From Corynebacterium pseudotuberculosis (GTDB taxonomy: Bacteria; Actinomycetota; Actinomycetes; Mycobacteriales; Mycobacteriaceae), in NCBI RefSeq assembly GCF_002155265.1, contig NZ_CP021251.1:744001-808000 (forward strand): 64,000 nt of DNA, read 5' to 3'. Below the pieces are notes generated by a model. That model saw only the letters and a program-made list of their open reading frames with translations, searched no databases and had not been told where the DNA came from. The stretch's first letter is position 1. The number at the start of each line of letters is the position of its first letter. This document shows, in pieces, positions 29,187 to 37,384 of the stretch. The position numbers and the translations under genes are program-made.

Positions 29187-29588
29187 ATGGCAGGCAGAAG
29201 CGATCCTGAGTTTGGTGAGGTCTTTGTCATCTCCGTGGCCGCCGAACTATCTGGCATGCACGCTCAGACGCTGCGGACCTATGATCGGCTCGGTTTGGTT
29301 ACCCCACAACGTACTCGTGGCGGTGGGCGTAGGTACTCCCGCTCGGACGTAGAACTACTGCGAACCGTCCAGCGTTTGAGCCAAGAAGAAGGCGTTAACC
29401 TGGCGGGGATTAAAGCGATCATTGAGCTGAAAAAGGAAAACAAGAAGCTCCACAATGAGCTCATGGCCGCGCGAGAAGAGCTGGATCAGCTAAAACAAAA
29501 CGGCGCTCGTCCCCGTGGGGAGATCGTGCATGTTCCCCGTTCCACAGCAGTGGTGATGTGGGAGCCGCGCCGCGGGAAGAGCTCCTAG
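29187..29588 (+). CDS. hspR: Heat-shock repressor HspR (MerR family)
   Basis: The 133-residue MerR-family protein has a winged-helix N-terminus VISVAAELSGMHAQTLRTYDRLGLVTPQRTRGGGRRYS, then LSQEEGVNLAGIKAIIELKKENKKL leading into a coiled coil. HspR represses heat-shock operons by binding HAIR sites, with DnaK as co-repressor in studied actinobacteria. Two HAIR sites are present in this window, at 25211 (own operon) and 52830 (clpB). It lies 19 bp after dnaJ and is followed by a terminator. Confidence 0.95.
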   Translation: MAGRSDPEFGEVFVISVAAELSGMHAQTLRTYDRLGLVTPQRTRGGGRRYSRSDVELLRTVQRLSQEEGVNLAGIKAIIELKKENKKLHNELMAAREELDQLKQNGARPRGEIVHVPRSTAVVMWEPRRGKSS

Positions 29589-29596
29589 ACATAGCA

Positions 29597-29650
29597 AAGG
29601 CCCACCACTTGCAGAATCCCCAATATTCGCGTGCGAGTGGTGGGCCTTGT
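29597..29650 (+). terminator. Terminator of the dnaK-hspR operon
   Basis: AAGGCCCACCACT (29597-29609) pairs perfectly with AGTGGTGGGCCTT (29636-29648) just after hspR. The following T tract is weak (GTGTTATG), but the stem is strong. Confidence 0.8.
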
Positions 29651-29729
29651 GTTATGCGCCCGTGAGATTATTTTTGTTATTTGCTATAGAGTCCTCCTCT
29701 AGGTGTTGGGAGTTATAGGAATTGTGAAA

Positions 29730-29758
29730 GGAAAACTACTGGTTTATCTAGAACCAGT
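29730..29758 (-). terminator. Terminator overlapping the end of the CP40 gene
   Basis: On the minus strand ACTGGTT and AACCAGT pair around a 7-base loop that contains the last codons and the TAA stop, followed by AGTTTTCCTTTC. A short but plausible intrinsic terminator. Confidence 0.5.
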
Positions 29759-30883
29759 TGGCTTTCCTAAGTCTGTAGACGATTCGCCGGTGGTTAGCTC
29801 GATTGCGCGCTTGGTAAAGGCAAAATCGGTCGGTTTGAGTGTGGTGAAATCGTCTCCATCGTAGGTGCGCCCGTCCCTATCCAGGGCGTAGGCGAAGGTC
29901 CCGCCCTTTTCTCCGCCTTCTGGCTTCCACTCTGCGACCTGCATTGCGCCAGATTTATTCACTTCTCCTACTGCGGTGAGGAATCGATTTGTGTCATTTT
30001 CCTCCGGGTGGGCATACCCAGCCATAAACTGGCAGGAATTGATCTTGTCTCGGAAGCCATTCCATACCTGGGTGACGCTCTCTTTTGTGTCCTTCTTATA
30101 GGTCTGAGCCAGGACATAATCCACTAGGTCTGCGACCAGCCCGACCTGTGATGTCTGGGCATTATCAAAGGTGTCATAAATAAGGTACTTATAACCCTCA
30201 TGATCTGGCTTTTTCCCCTCATTTGCAGGGGCTTTGGGGCCCATGAGCTCGGAGAACGCTCCCATGATTTTGCGCAGCTGCCACTTGAGGTTTAGTTGTT
30301 TCTCCACCTGGCGGAGTTCCATGTCTACGTCTAAGCCATCAAGATTATGTTTGACGACGTACTCGTTATATACATCGCGTGCTATCTCCCGATACTTGTA
30401 GTCGTCTTCAACATGCTTTCCGTAGAGGTTTTTATCTTTAATCTTATTGAGCAGCAACTGCGCGCCGACGGTCCGAACAACTCGGGTACCGCGTTTTTTG
30501 AGCTCGGGCTGGTATTCCCTGTGGAAGGTTTCCCAGAATTGCTGATCGCTCTTCTGATTATCTTCCACAGGGAACAACGAGACCATATTGACGTGCTCGG
30601 GAATGTCCGTCAGCTTGACCTGGAGCTTGTCTTTCCAAGGGTCGTCGTCCTTAAGCTGGATGGCCTTATCGCGCCAGGTGCGGTAATAGCCGAAGAAAAT
30701 TGGTTTGGCGTTACATGTTGTTTGCACTCCCACCGTGTCTGCGCGTCCAGGGCTTGCTTTCAGCGGCTCTTTGGACAAGGTTGCAGACTCTGCGGATGCT
30801 ACAGCGCTAAAAGTGCTAGCAAAGAGAGCGGAAGTTATGCCTACCGTAATAAGGCGTGAGACTGATCGAGGAGAATTATGCAT
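29744..30883 (-). CDS. cp40: Secreted GH18 endo-beta-N-acetylglucosaminidase, CP40 type
   Basis: The 379-residue protein has a Sec signal peptide (LITVGITSALFASTFSAVASA, cleavage near residue 31) and a glycoside hydrolase 18 fold. The catalytic motif LDGLDVDME (DGxDxDxE) is intact, with the final Glu as proton donor. The sequence matches what I recall of CP40 of C. pseudotuberculosis, a protective antigen first called a serine protease and later shown to remove N-glycans from IgG. It would act outside the cell on host antibody glycans and blunt Fc functions. It stands alone on the minus strand; a second secreted protein gene lies just upstream in the same orientation. Confidence 0.88.
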   Translation of the reverse strand: MHNSPRSVSRLITVGITSALFASTFSAVASAESATLSKEPLKASPGRADTVGVQTTCNAKPIFFGYYRTWRDKAIQLKDDDPWKDKLQVKLTDIPEHVNMVSLFPVEDNQKSDQQFWETFHREYQPELKKRGTRVVRTVGAQLLLNKIKDKNLYGKHVEDDYKYREIARDVYNEYVVKHNLDGLDVDMELRQVEKQLNLKWQLRKIMGAFSELMGPKAPANEGKKPDHEGYKYLIYDTFDNAQTSQVGLVADLVDYVLAQTYKKDTKESVTQVWNGFRDKINSCQFMAGYAHPEENDTNRFLTAVGEVNKSGAMQVAEWKPEGGEKGGTFAYALDRDGRTYDGDDFTTLKPTDFAFTKRAIELTTGESSTDLGKPTGSR

Positions 30884-31069
30884 AGTGCCTGCCCCTTCAA
30901 TAAGACATCGTTAAGAAGTAAGTCCTATCTTAAGACTGCATTTAATCCTGGGCAAGTGAAAAGTTATATAAATTTAAGTATTTGTGTCACATATATCAAG
31001 GTTTTGGGATGGTGGGGACGGTCAAGGTTTCCTTTGGCGTATCCCCACCCGTGTGAAAACTCTCAAAAT

Positions 31070-31678
31070 TTATCCCTTGGGGGTCACTGTTGCCGAGGCG
31101 AGTTGGACGTCCGGCTTGGTGGTGCAGCTAGATGTTGCCGTTGCGCTGAAGATGAACACGTAGGCGCGGACGGTGCCTGAGGTTGCATCTTTGGTCGTTT
31201 TGAAGACCACAGAGTCACCTCCAGTGGCCTGGAGTTTAATGCTAAGTTCCGGCACTGAGGTGGTGAGTGTGCCGTGGGAGATGGATGCCACTAGCTTGTT
31301 GGAGAGTGTCAGGATTCCGTTGGATAGGGTGACGCCGGGCTGATTTTCTACAAGTTTGACGTTGTTTCCAACATTGATATTGATCGTGCTTTTCTCCATT
31401 TTGACACTGCCGACCCTGTTGAGAGAGTTGTTGTGGAGGGAGACGTCGGAAAGCTTAACTTTTGCTGTAAAGGTTTCTCCCTTTGTAACTTTCTCCGGGA
31501 GGGTGACATTGAACGTGGTTTTTGTTTCCTGAACGGTCTTTCCATACCTTCCGGCGTCTATGCTGCAGCTTAGTGACGTTTCTACGGGTGCAGCATAGGC
31601 GGTAGCTGGAAGGGCTCCGATAATCAGTGAGCTGGCGATGATTCCAGAGCAGATGCGGGCTTTGTGCAGGTAACGCAT
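31070..31678 (-). CDS. Secreted protein of unknown function, Ig-like fold
   Basis: The 202-residue protein has a clear Sec signal (ICSGIIASSLIIGALPATAYAA) and a mature part rich in beta strands: SLSCSIDAGRYGKTVQETKTTFNVTLPEKVTKGETFTAKVKLSDVSL begins it. It has two cysteines (about positions 38 and 188) that could form one disulfide. The pattern resembles actinobacterial secreted beta-sandwich domains such as DUF6801, but this is only a resemblance. GAGGAG 7-8 bases before ATG supports the start. No wall-sorting signal is present, so the protein is probably released. Lying beside CP40, it could be another exported host-interaction factor; the function is not known. Confidence 0.7.
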   Translation of the reverse strand: MRYLHKARICSGIIASSLIIGALPATAYAAPVETSLSCSIDAGRYGKTVQETKTTFNVTLPEKVTKGETFTAKVKLSDVSLHNNSLNRVGSVKMEKSTININVGNNVKLVENQPGVTLSNGILTLSNKLVASISHGTLTTSVPELSIKLQATGGDSVVFKTTKDATSGTVRAYVFIFSATATSSCTTKPDVQLASATVTPKG

Positions 31679-32076
31679 GGTAAAACTCCTCTTTGACTTG
31701 TTGTTGCATGAAATGAAACTGTGTACAAGCCCCTGAGGGACGAGGTTAAATCGTTTTTCTGGAGGGGAGCGATTAGAAAACCTTTTGGGCTTAATTCAAT
31801 GTTAGATGAACCTTATATATGTTTGATATAGGAAAAGGTTGCAATTTCATTAAGCTTTGGGGCGGGGGTAAAAATTGCAAACTTTACAAAGTCCGCCCTT
31901 TAACGGCGGAGGTAGGCGCCATCAAGGGCTAGCAAGTTTTAAATGCAGAAATGGGGGGTGTTAAACGTCTCAAAAGGCTATAAGGTTGACTGTTAGGGGT
32001 TATAGAGTGATGCAGGACGCACAAGATTGTTTCTTGTAGGTAACCTCACTATCGGCTAGGCCTACCTAAGGAGTGA
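31679..32076. other. Divergent promoter region between secreted-protein gene and aldehyde dehydrogenase
   Basis: No gene is seen. A small hairpin TCCGCC-N7-GGCGGA lies near 31891-31910. CTAGGCCTACCTAAGG just before the ald start resembles half of a DtxR box but matches poorly. AAGGAG near 32068 is the ald ribosome-binding site. Confidence 0.4.
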
Positions 32077-33604
32077 TTGACCGTGACAATTTACGCTAAT
32101 CCGGGTACTGAAGGCGCAGTTGCTCACTATAAGAAGCGCTATGACAATTACATTGGTGGCCAGTGGGTGCCGCCTGTTCATGGTGAGTATCTGGATAATG
32201 TCACTCCGGTCACTGGGGAAGTCTTCTGCCAGGTGGCTCGCGGTAAAGCCGAAGATATTGAGAAAGCTCTAGACGCTGCGCATGCTGCCGCAGAGGCATG
32301 GGGGAAGACTTCTCCAGCGGAACGCGCCCTAATGCTGCATCGGATCGCGGATCGCATGGAGGAACACCTAGAAGAGATTGCTGTGGCAGAGACCTGGGAA
32401 AACGGCAAGGCTGTGCGTGAGACATTGGCTGCCGACATTCCCCTGGCCATTGATCACTTCCGCTACTTTGCAGGTGCCATTCGCGCTCAAGAATCGCGGA
32501 CCTCGCAGATTGATCACAACACGGTCGCTTATCACTTCCATGAGCCAATTGGCGTAGTGGGGCAGATCATCCCATGGAACTTTCCGCTGTTGATGGCGGC
32601 CTGGAAGATTGCTCCCGCTTTGGCTGCCGGCAATGCGATTGTGCTTAAGCCGGCTGAGCAAACCCCGGCCTCGATTCTGTACTGGATTGACATCGTGGGC
32701 GACCTCATCCCGGATGGCGTGCTCAATATCGTGAACGGCCTGGGCGAAGAAGCCGGTGTGGCACTCTCCAGCTCTAATCGCATTGGCAAGATCGCTTTTA
32801 CTGGTTCGACGCAGGTGGGCAAGCTGATTAACAGGGCTGCTGCAGACAAGATTATTCCTGTCACGCTGGAGCTGGGCGGAAAATCACCATCGATTTTCTT
32901 TGGTGATGTTATGGACTATGAGGATCCCTTCCGGGATAAATGTGTTGAAGGCCTTGCGATGTTTGCTCTTAACCAGGGTGAAGTGTGCACCTGTCCCTCG
33001 CGCGCACTCGTGCACGAGTCGATTGCGGAGGAATTCCTTGCGCTAGGTGTGGAGCGAGTACGCAAGATCAAGCTGGGTAATCCACTGGATACTGAGACCA
33101 TGATGGGTGCACAGGCCTCCATGGAGCAAATGGATAAAATTTCCGGTTACTTGGAGATCGGGCCAAAGGAAGGGGCGGAGGTGCTCGCCGGAGGTCATGT
33201 GAACCGTATCGAGGGGCTGGAAAACGGCTATTACATTGAGCCGACCATTTTCAAGGGCACTAATGACATGCGCATTTTCCAGGAGGAAATCTTTGGCCCG
33301 GTGCTCTCTGTTGCCACGTTTAGTGATTTTGATGAGGCCATCCGAATTGCCAAATGACACCAACTATGGGCTCGGGGCCGGCGTGTGGACCCGGCATCAG
33401 AACACCGCGTATCGCGCGGGACGTGCCATTCAGGCGGGTCGTGTGTGGGTGAACCAGTATCACAATTACCCAGCTCACGCTGCCTTTGGTGGGTATAAGG
33501 AATCCGGAATTGGCCGTGAGACTCACCTGATGATGCTCGATCATTATCAGCAGACCAAGAACCTGCTCGTTTCTTATGACGAGAATCCCACGGGCTTATT
33601 TTAG
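32077..33604 (+). pseudogene. ald: NAD-dependent aldehyde dehydrogenase, frameshifted near the 3' end
   Basis: The first frame (GTG 32077 to stop at 33357) encodes 426 residues of an aldehyde dehydrogenase with [21 protein letters not shown], the nucleotide-binding FTGSTQVGK, catalytic Glu in LELGGKSP and catalytic Cys in [11 protein letters not shown]. The remaining C-terminus, [36 protein letters not shown] and onward, continues in the next frame to TAG 33604. Removing one A from AAA at 33352-33354 restores IRIANDTNYGL. The lost part includes the oligomerisation strand and substrate-pocket residues, so a truncated product is probably inactive. The gene precedes an alcohol dehydrogenase, a pair that oxidises ethanol via acetaldehyde to acetate. 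A one-base homopolymer error in the sequence is a real possibility. Confidence 0.85.
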
Positions 33605-33740
33605 TTGCTTTTAACTGAATATGGTTGTGTCCCCAGCCGGCGTCATGCCGGTTGGGGTTCAGTCGTTTAGGGGACTTAATGAATACCGTTCCCAACAAGG
33701 TGTAGGTATTGACAATGCCTACGAGAAAGGAAAGATCGAC

Positions 33741-34778
33741 GTGAAAACCGATTTCCCTGAGGCCTTCACCGCCGCTGTAGTTGACAACTTTGGCCCTGAA
33801 CTCAATATCCACGATGTTGTTTTGCCCGAGCCGGGACCTAATCAGGCATTGGTAAAGCTGGTGGCCTCTGGTATTTGCCATACAGATCTTCATGCGGCGG
33901 AAGGGGACTGGCCGGTAAAACCGGAACCGCCTTTTGTCCCCGGGCATGAAGGCGTGGGGGAAGTTGTGAAATTGGGACCCGGCCATCATCGCGTGCAACT
34001 TGGAGACATGGTGGGCAACGTTTGGCTTTGGTCCGCCTGTGGGGAGTGCGAGTACTGCCGCACCGGACGTGAAACCCTTTGCAATGACGCCGAATATGGC
34101 GGCTATACGGTCGACGGCTCTTTTGGTGAATACATGCTGGTAGATACCCGCTACTGTGCGCGTATTCCAGAAGGCTCCGATCCAGTTGAAGTGGCCCCCA
34201 TCTTGTGTGCCGGCGTGACCGTGTACAAAGGCCTCAAAGAAACCGAGTGTAAGCCGGGCCAGTACATGGTGATTTCCGGCATCGGTGGCCTAGGGCATAT
34301 CGCTGTGCAGTATGCGGTGGCTATGGGAATGCGAGTGATCGCTGTGGATATTGCAGATGAGAAGCTCGAGCTGGCGCGTAAGCACGGTGCAGAATTTGCA
34401 GTCAATGCGTTGAAGGAAGACCCGGTTGAGTCGATCAACGCATTTACCTCAGGTGGTGCGCATGGCGTTTTGGTCACTGCCGTGCACCCGCAGGCGTTTG
34501 GACAAGCCATCGGGATGGCCAGAAAAGGCGGAACCATCGTATTTAATGGGCTTCCTCCAGGAGAGTTCCCGGCACCGATTTTTGAGATTGTGTTCAAGGG
34601 GTTAACTATTCGCGGTTCATTGGTGGGAACGCGCCAGGACCTAGAAGAAGCCCTGGATTTCTATGCACGCGGAATGATCAAACCGACCGTTACGGAATGC
34701 AAGCTTGGCGACGTCAACAGTGTCTTCGCCGATATGCATAAAGGCACGGTTGATGGTCGCATGGCTATTAGGTATTAA
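33741..34778 (+). CDS. adhA: Zinc-dependent alcohol dehydrogenase (AdhA/AdhP type)
   Basis: This 345-residue MDR-family enzyme has the catalytic zinc ligands in GICHTDLHAAEGDWP and PGHEGVG, the structural zinc cysteines in CGECEYCRTGRETLC, and the NAD-binding GIGGLGHIAVQYAVAMGM. It interconverts ethanol and acetaldehyde. The frame is open upstream to 33621, but GTG 33741 with GAAAGGAAAG just before it gives the normal family N-terminus (MKTDFPEAFTAAVV). It follows the interrupted aldehyde dehydrogenase and probably shares its promoter. Its 3' end overlaps the convergent DUF1023 gene by 4 bp. Confidence 0.92.
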   Translation: MKTDFPEAFTAAVVDNFGPELNIHDVVLPEPGPNQALVKLVASGICHTDLHAAEGDWPVKPEPPFVPGHEGVGEVVKLGPGHHRVQLGDMVGNVWLWSACGECEYCRTGRETLCNDAEYGGYTVDGSFGEYMLVDTRYCARIPEGSDPVEVAPILCAGVTVYKGLKETECKPGQYMVISGIGGLGHIAVQYAVAMGMRVIAVDIADEKLELARKHGAEFAVNALKEDPVESINAFTSGGAHGVLVTAVHPQAFGQAIGMARKGGTIVFNGLPPGEFPAPIFEIVFKGLTIRGSLVGTRQDLEEALDFYARGMIKPTVTECKLGDVNSVFADMHKGTVDGRMAIRY

Positions 34779-35869
34779 CGCCGTGCCTCTGCCGCAAGGC
34801 GCGTGAGAAAAAGCGGGCTGGTTACATAGCTCGAATGCCCTCCGGGGATTCCCCATTGTTCGGCCGGGAAACCGGCCGCGGTGGGGTCTTTGCCGTGCAG
34901 GGCTGTGTATTTGGTTCCGGTTAATCCGATGGGGTCTAAAGATCCGAGGGCTGAGATGACGCGAGGTGAATCGGAATTGAGTTTGATCTCCGGGGAAACT
35001 CCGGGGCTGCCAGCAAAAATAAGGGTATCTGCGTCTAGCCCGGTTGCCGCTGCTTTGCCTGCAACTACAGAACCATAGCTGTGCCCTAATACCAGTAGTT
35101 TTGCCCTGGGGTTTCTGAGGCGCAAGGAGGACTGAAAATCTTTTAATGCCTGTGCCCCACGAGATGCGGGAGCTGTGGCAATTGCGGCGGGGAGATTGGC
35201 CGGGGCGGAGTATCCCAGCCAGGCAACGGCCGCCCCTCCCGTTACTTGGGATATGCGTTTGGCGGTGTAAAAGCTATCTGACCAGGTAGTGGGGTCGGAA
35301 GATGTTACTCCGGCCACGAGGGTGGTGATCGAGCTGGCTGTGGATACATTGCCGAAGGCGACTACCGCGTGGTGGGCGTCTAGCTGGAGTATCTCGGCGT
35401 CGGGAAAGTCGGTGCGTAGCTGCGTTGCGGTTAGTGTGCTCGGGAGGTAATCGGATTCATCGGTGCACAAAGCCGCGAGTTGTGTGATGGAGTGGGCGCA
35501 GGTGGCGTCGAGAAGCTTTCCTGCTTCTTCCAGATACATGATGGCTCTAGTGAGGATGATGGATTCATCGACGGTGCGTTGCGGAAGTAAGAGTAAGTGC
35601 TCGTGATGGCGTTCTAATTCTTTTTGAAGATGGGCGGTCATGGAGAGGATGCGTGCAATGCATCTGGCTGTCTTATGGGGATCGGCCCAGCGGTTAAGGG
35701 GTCGGATGAGCGCGGCGGCTGCGCTCTCAAAGGCTCTCCCGCAAAGCTGTTCTAACCCTCGGTTCCACGTGGAACGAAGATCATGGGCGGCAGAGCTCCC
35801 TGAGCTGGAAAAGGCTGAAAACGCATGGGCGGAATTGCGGAGTTGTCGGGATTCTAATGTGAACATCAC
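34775..35869 (-). CDS. DUF1023 alpha/beta-hydrolase
   Basis: The 364-residue protein has an N-terminal helical region (residues 1-125) resembling WXG100/ESX-type helices and a C-terminal alpha/beta-hydrolase domain of the actinobacterial DUF1023 type. The nucleophile elbow GHSYGS is intact, with Asp in GSLDPIG and His in GIPGGHSSY as likely triad partners. Substrate unknown. It overlaps by 4 bp the end of a small upstream gene encoding a probable helical partner, suggesting coupled expression. The 3' end overlaps adhA by 4 bp in convergent orientation. Confidence 0.8.
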   Translation of the reverse strand: MMFTLESRQLRNSAHAFSAFSSSGSSAAHDLRSTWNRGLEQLCGRAFESAAAALIRPLNRWADPHKTARCIARILSMTAHLQKELERHHEHLLLLPQRTVDESIILTRAIMYLEEAGKLLDATCAHSITQLAALCTDESDYLPSTLTATQLRTDFPDAEILQLDAHHAVVAFGNVSTASSITTLVAGVTSSDPTTWSDSFYTAKRISQVTGGAAVAWLGYSAPANLPAAIATAPASRGAQALKDFQSSLRLRNPRAKLLVLGHSYGSVVAGKAAATGLDADTLIFAGSPGVSPEIKLNSDSPRVISALGSLDPIGLTGTKYTALHGKDPTAAGFPAEQWGIPGGHSSYVTSPLFLTRLAAEARR

Positions 35870-36111
35870 AAGGTCTGGAGCGATCGCGAGGTTGCTGAGT
35901 CTGTTTCCATGAGCAGGGTGATTGTTTCACGCACCTGGAAAAGCAGGTTGGCGATGCCCTCCTCATGCCTATGCGTGGCGAGTTTTGCAGAACTGAGAAA
36001 GTGATCCAGGGCTGAAGCTGTTGCGCTTGGCCTCATGTGCAGGACAGGAGCGTGTGCGTGCGGGACGGCGCAGAGATGGGATAGGGCTGCTGGCTGGATA
36101 ATCATGGTCAT
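35866..36111 (-). CDS. Small helical protein coupled to the DUF1023 hydrolase
   Basis: The frame is open up to 36198, but ATG 36111 (MTMIIQPAALSHL) fits a compact 81-residue protein. Two helical stretches are visible: ALDHFLSSAKLATHRHEEGIANLLFQVRETITLL and the preceding segment. Small helical proteins paired with DUF1023 hydrolases often resemble ESX/EspC-type type VII substrates; no WXG motif is seen, so this is tentative. Its stop overlaps the hydrolase start (ATGA). No strong ribosome-binding site identifies the start. Confidence 0.5.
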   Translation of the reverse strand: MTMIIQPAALSHLCAVPHAHAPVLHMRPSATASALDHFLSSAKLATHRHEEGIANLLFQVRETITLLMETDSATSRSLQTL

Positions 36112-36220
36112 ACTGGGTAGCGTGCGCGTGCTGGGAGATATGTGCAAGCACATGTTCTGGGGCGGGAAAGATCTGTGAGTTAAGTGAAAACTATCCACAA
36201 GAGGCCTAGACTATAGGGGT

Positions 36221-37057
36221 ATGCGAATTGCGTTGGCACAAATTTCTGCTACAGGCAACAAACAGGAAAATCTGCGTCTGATTGAAGATCAGACACGGTA
36301 TGCGGCGCAGCGGGGGGCTAATCTGGTGGTTTTCCCCGAGGCCTCAATGCAGGCATTTGATACTGGACGCCTAGATATAAATGCTGAGGATATATCAGGG
36401 GCTTTTGTGGGGCGGATCAAGGAGCTGACCGATGAGCTGGGCATTGGCGTCGCGGTGGGGATGTTTACTCCGGCGGATACGGTAGACGTTGAGGGAAAGA
36501 GCATCAACAGGGTGCATAACACGCTGGTTGTTACTCTTCCGGGGGCGGAAAATCCGATTTTTTATAACAAAATCCATACGTATGATGCCTTTGGCTATCA
36601 CGAATCTCATACCGTTAAGGCCGGGGAGGATGTGGTTATTTTCTCCTACGGGGGAATCACTTTTGGCTTGTCTACCTGCTATGACGTGAGGCTTCCTGGG
36701 CAATTCCGGACGCTGGCGCAGCGTGGGGCGGAAGTGATCCTGCTGCCGGCTAGCTGGGCTAATGGCACGGGTAAGAAGGAACAATGGCAGTTGCTTACGG
36801 CTGCGCGGGCTCTGGATGCAACGTGTTTTGTGGTGGCGGTGGATCAGGCGGACTCTGGGGTAAAAGGCCCGACTGGCATTGGTTTTTCTCGGGTCATCGG
36901 ACCGGATGGGGTGTGCATAGCGGAAGCTGGTGCCGGGCCTGAACTGCTCATCGCCGATATCTCTACGAAGGATCTTTCCGACGTTAGATCTGCCATACCC
37001 GTTTTATTGGGTGTGGATGAGTACGCAAACGCCTCTCTCGAGCCTAACAATATTTAA
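36221..37057 (+). CDS. Nitrilase-superfamily amidohydrolase
   Basis: The 278-residue carbon-nitrogen hydrolase has the catalytic triad visible as Glu in VVFPEASM, Lys in FYNKIHTYDAFG and Cys in STCYDVRLPGQF. The family hydrolyses amide or nitrile bonds; the KIHTYDAFG and CYDVRLPG segments resemble deaminated-glutathione amidase (NIT1-like) and omega-amidase groups, so a metabolite-repair role is plausible but unproven. ATG 36221 follows AGGGGT closely. It is divergently arranged from the DUF1023 pair. Confidence 0.88.
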   Translation: MRIALAQISATGNKQENLRLIEDQTRYAAQRGANLVVFPEASMQAFDTGRLDINAEDISGAFVGRIKELTDELGIGVAVGMFTPADTVDVEGKSINRVHNTLVVTLPGAENPIFYNKIHTYDAFGYHESHTVKAGEDVVIFSYGGITFGLSTCYDVRLPGQFRTLAQRGAEVILLPASWANGTGKKEQWQLLTAARALDATCFVVAVDQADSGVKGPTGIGFSRVIGPDGVCIAEAGAGPELLIADISTKDLSDVRSAIPVLLGVDEYANASLEPNNI

Positions 37058-37384
37058 GCTTGTCGTTTGTTTTCATTTAGTTAGCGTTAGGGAAAAATCG
37101 CCGAAGTTGCATAAAAGACTGCGCAAAGATCAGGAGAGGGGCAAAAAGTCTATGCGCAGTGATTTTCCTATTTTATGCGTCTTACCTTTCTCTTTTTACC
37201 TTCTAGTGTTGGGTGTAACCGGCCCTGTGATCGGTATTGCATTGACTAGTATCTGGAAGGAAAGAAAGATGTGAAAGTTATAGTCTGAGCTTCACTTTCA
37301 ACTACTCTTCTACTAATATTCTCAACCGTTGCTTGTGATTGAAATTGAAAACAACTCGCGTTTGAGTTGACCGAAAGGACAGGT
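37058..37384. other. Intergenic region before the MacA-like gene, with a possible small membrane peptide
   Basis: ATG 37152 to TGA 37274 could encode a 40-residue peptide with one hydrophobic helix (LPFSFYLLVLGVTGPVIGIA) and a charged end KERKM. GAGGGGC about 15 bases upstream is a weak ribosome-binding site, so this is only a candidate. The rest probably holds the promoter of the exporter operon. Confidence 0.3.

Noticed and set aside
31011..31049. Hairpin GGTGGGGA/TCCCCACC after the secreted-protein gene
   Set aside because: Stem is short, loop long and no T tract follows on the minus strand, so it was not called as a terminator.
32040..32072. DtxR-like box before ald
   Set aside because: Only about two thirds of the 19-base consensus matches and the dyad is poor; not enough to call iron regulation.
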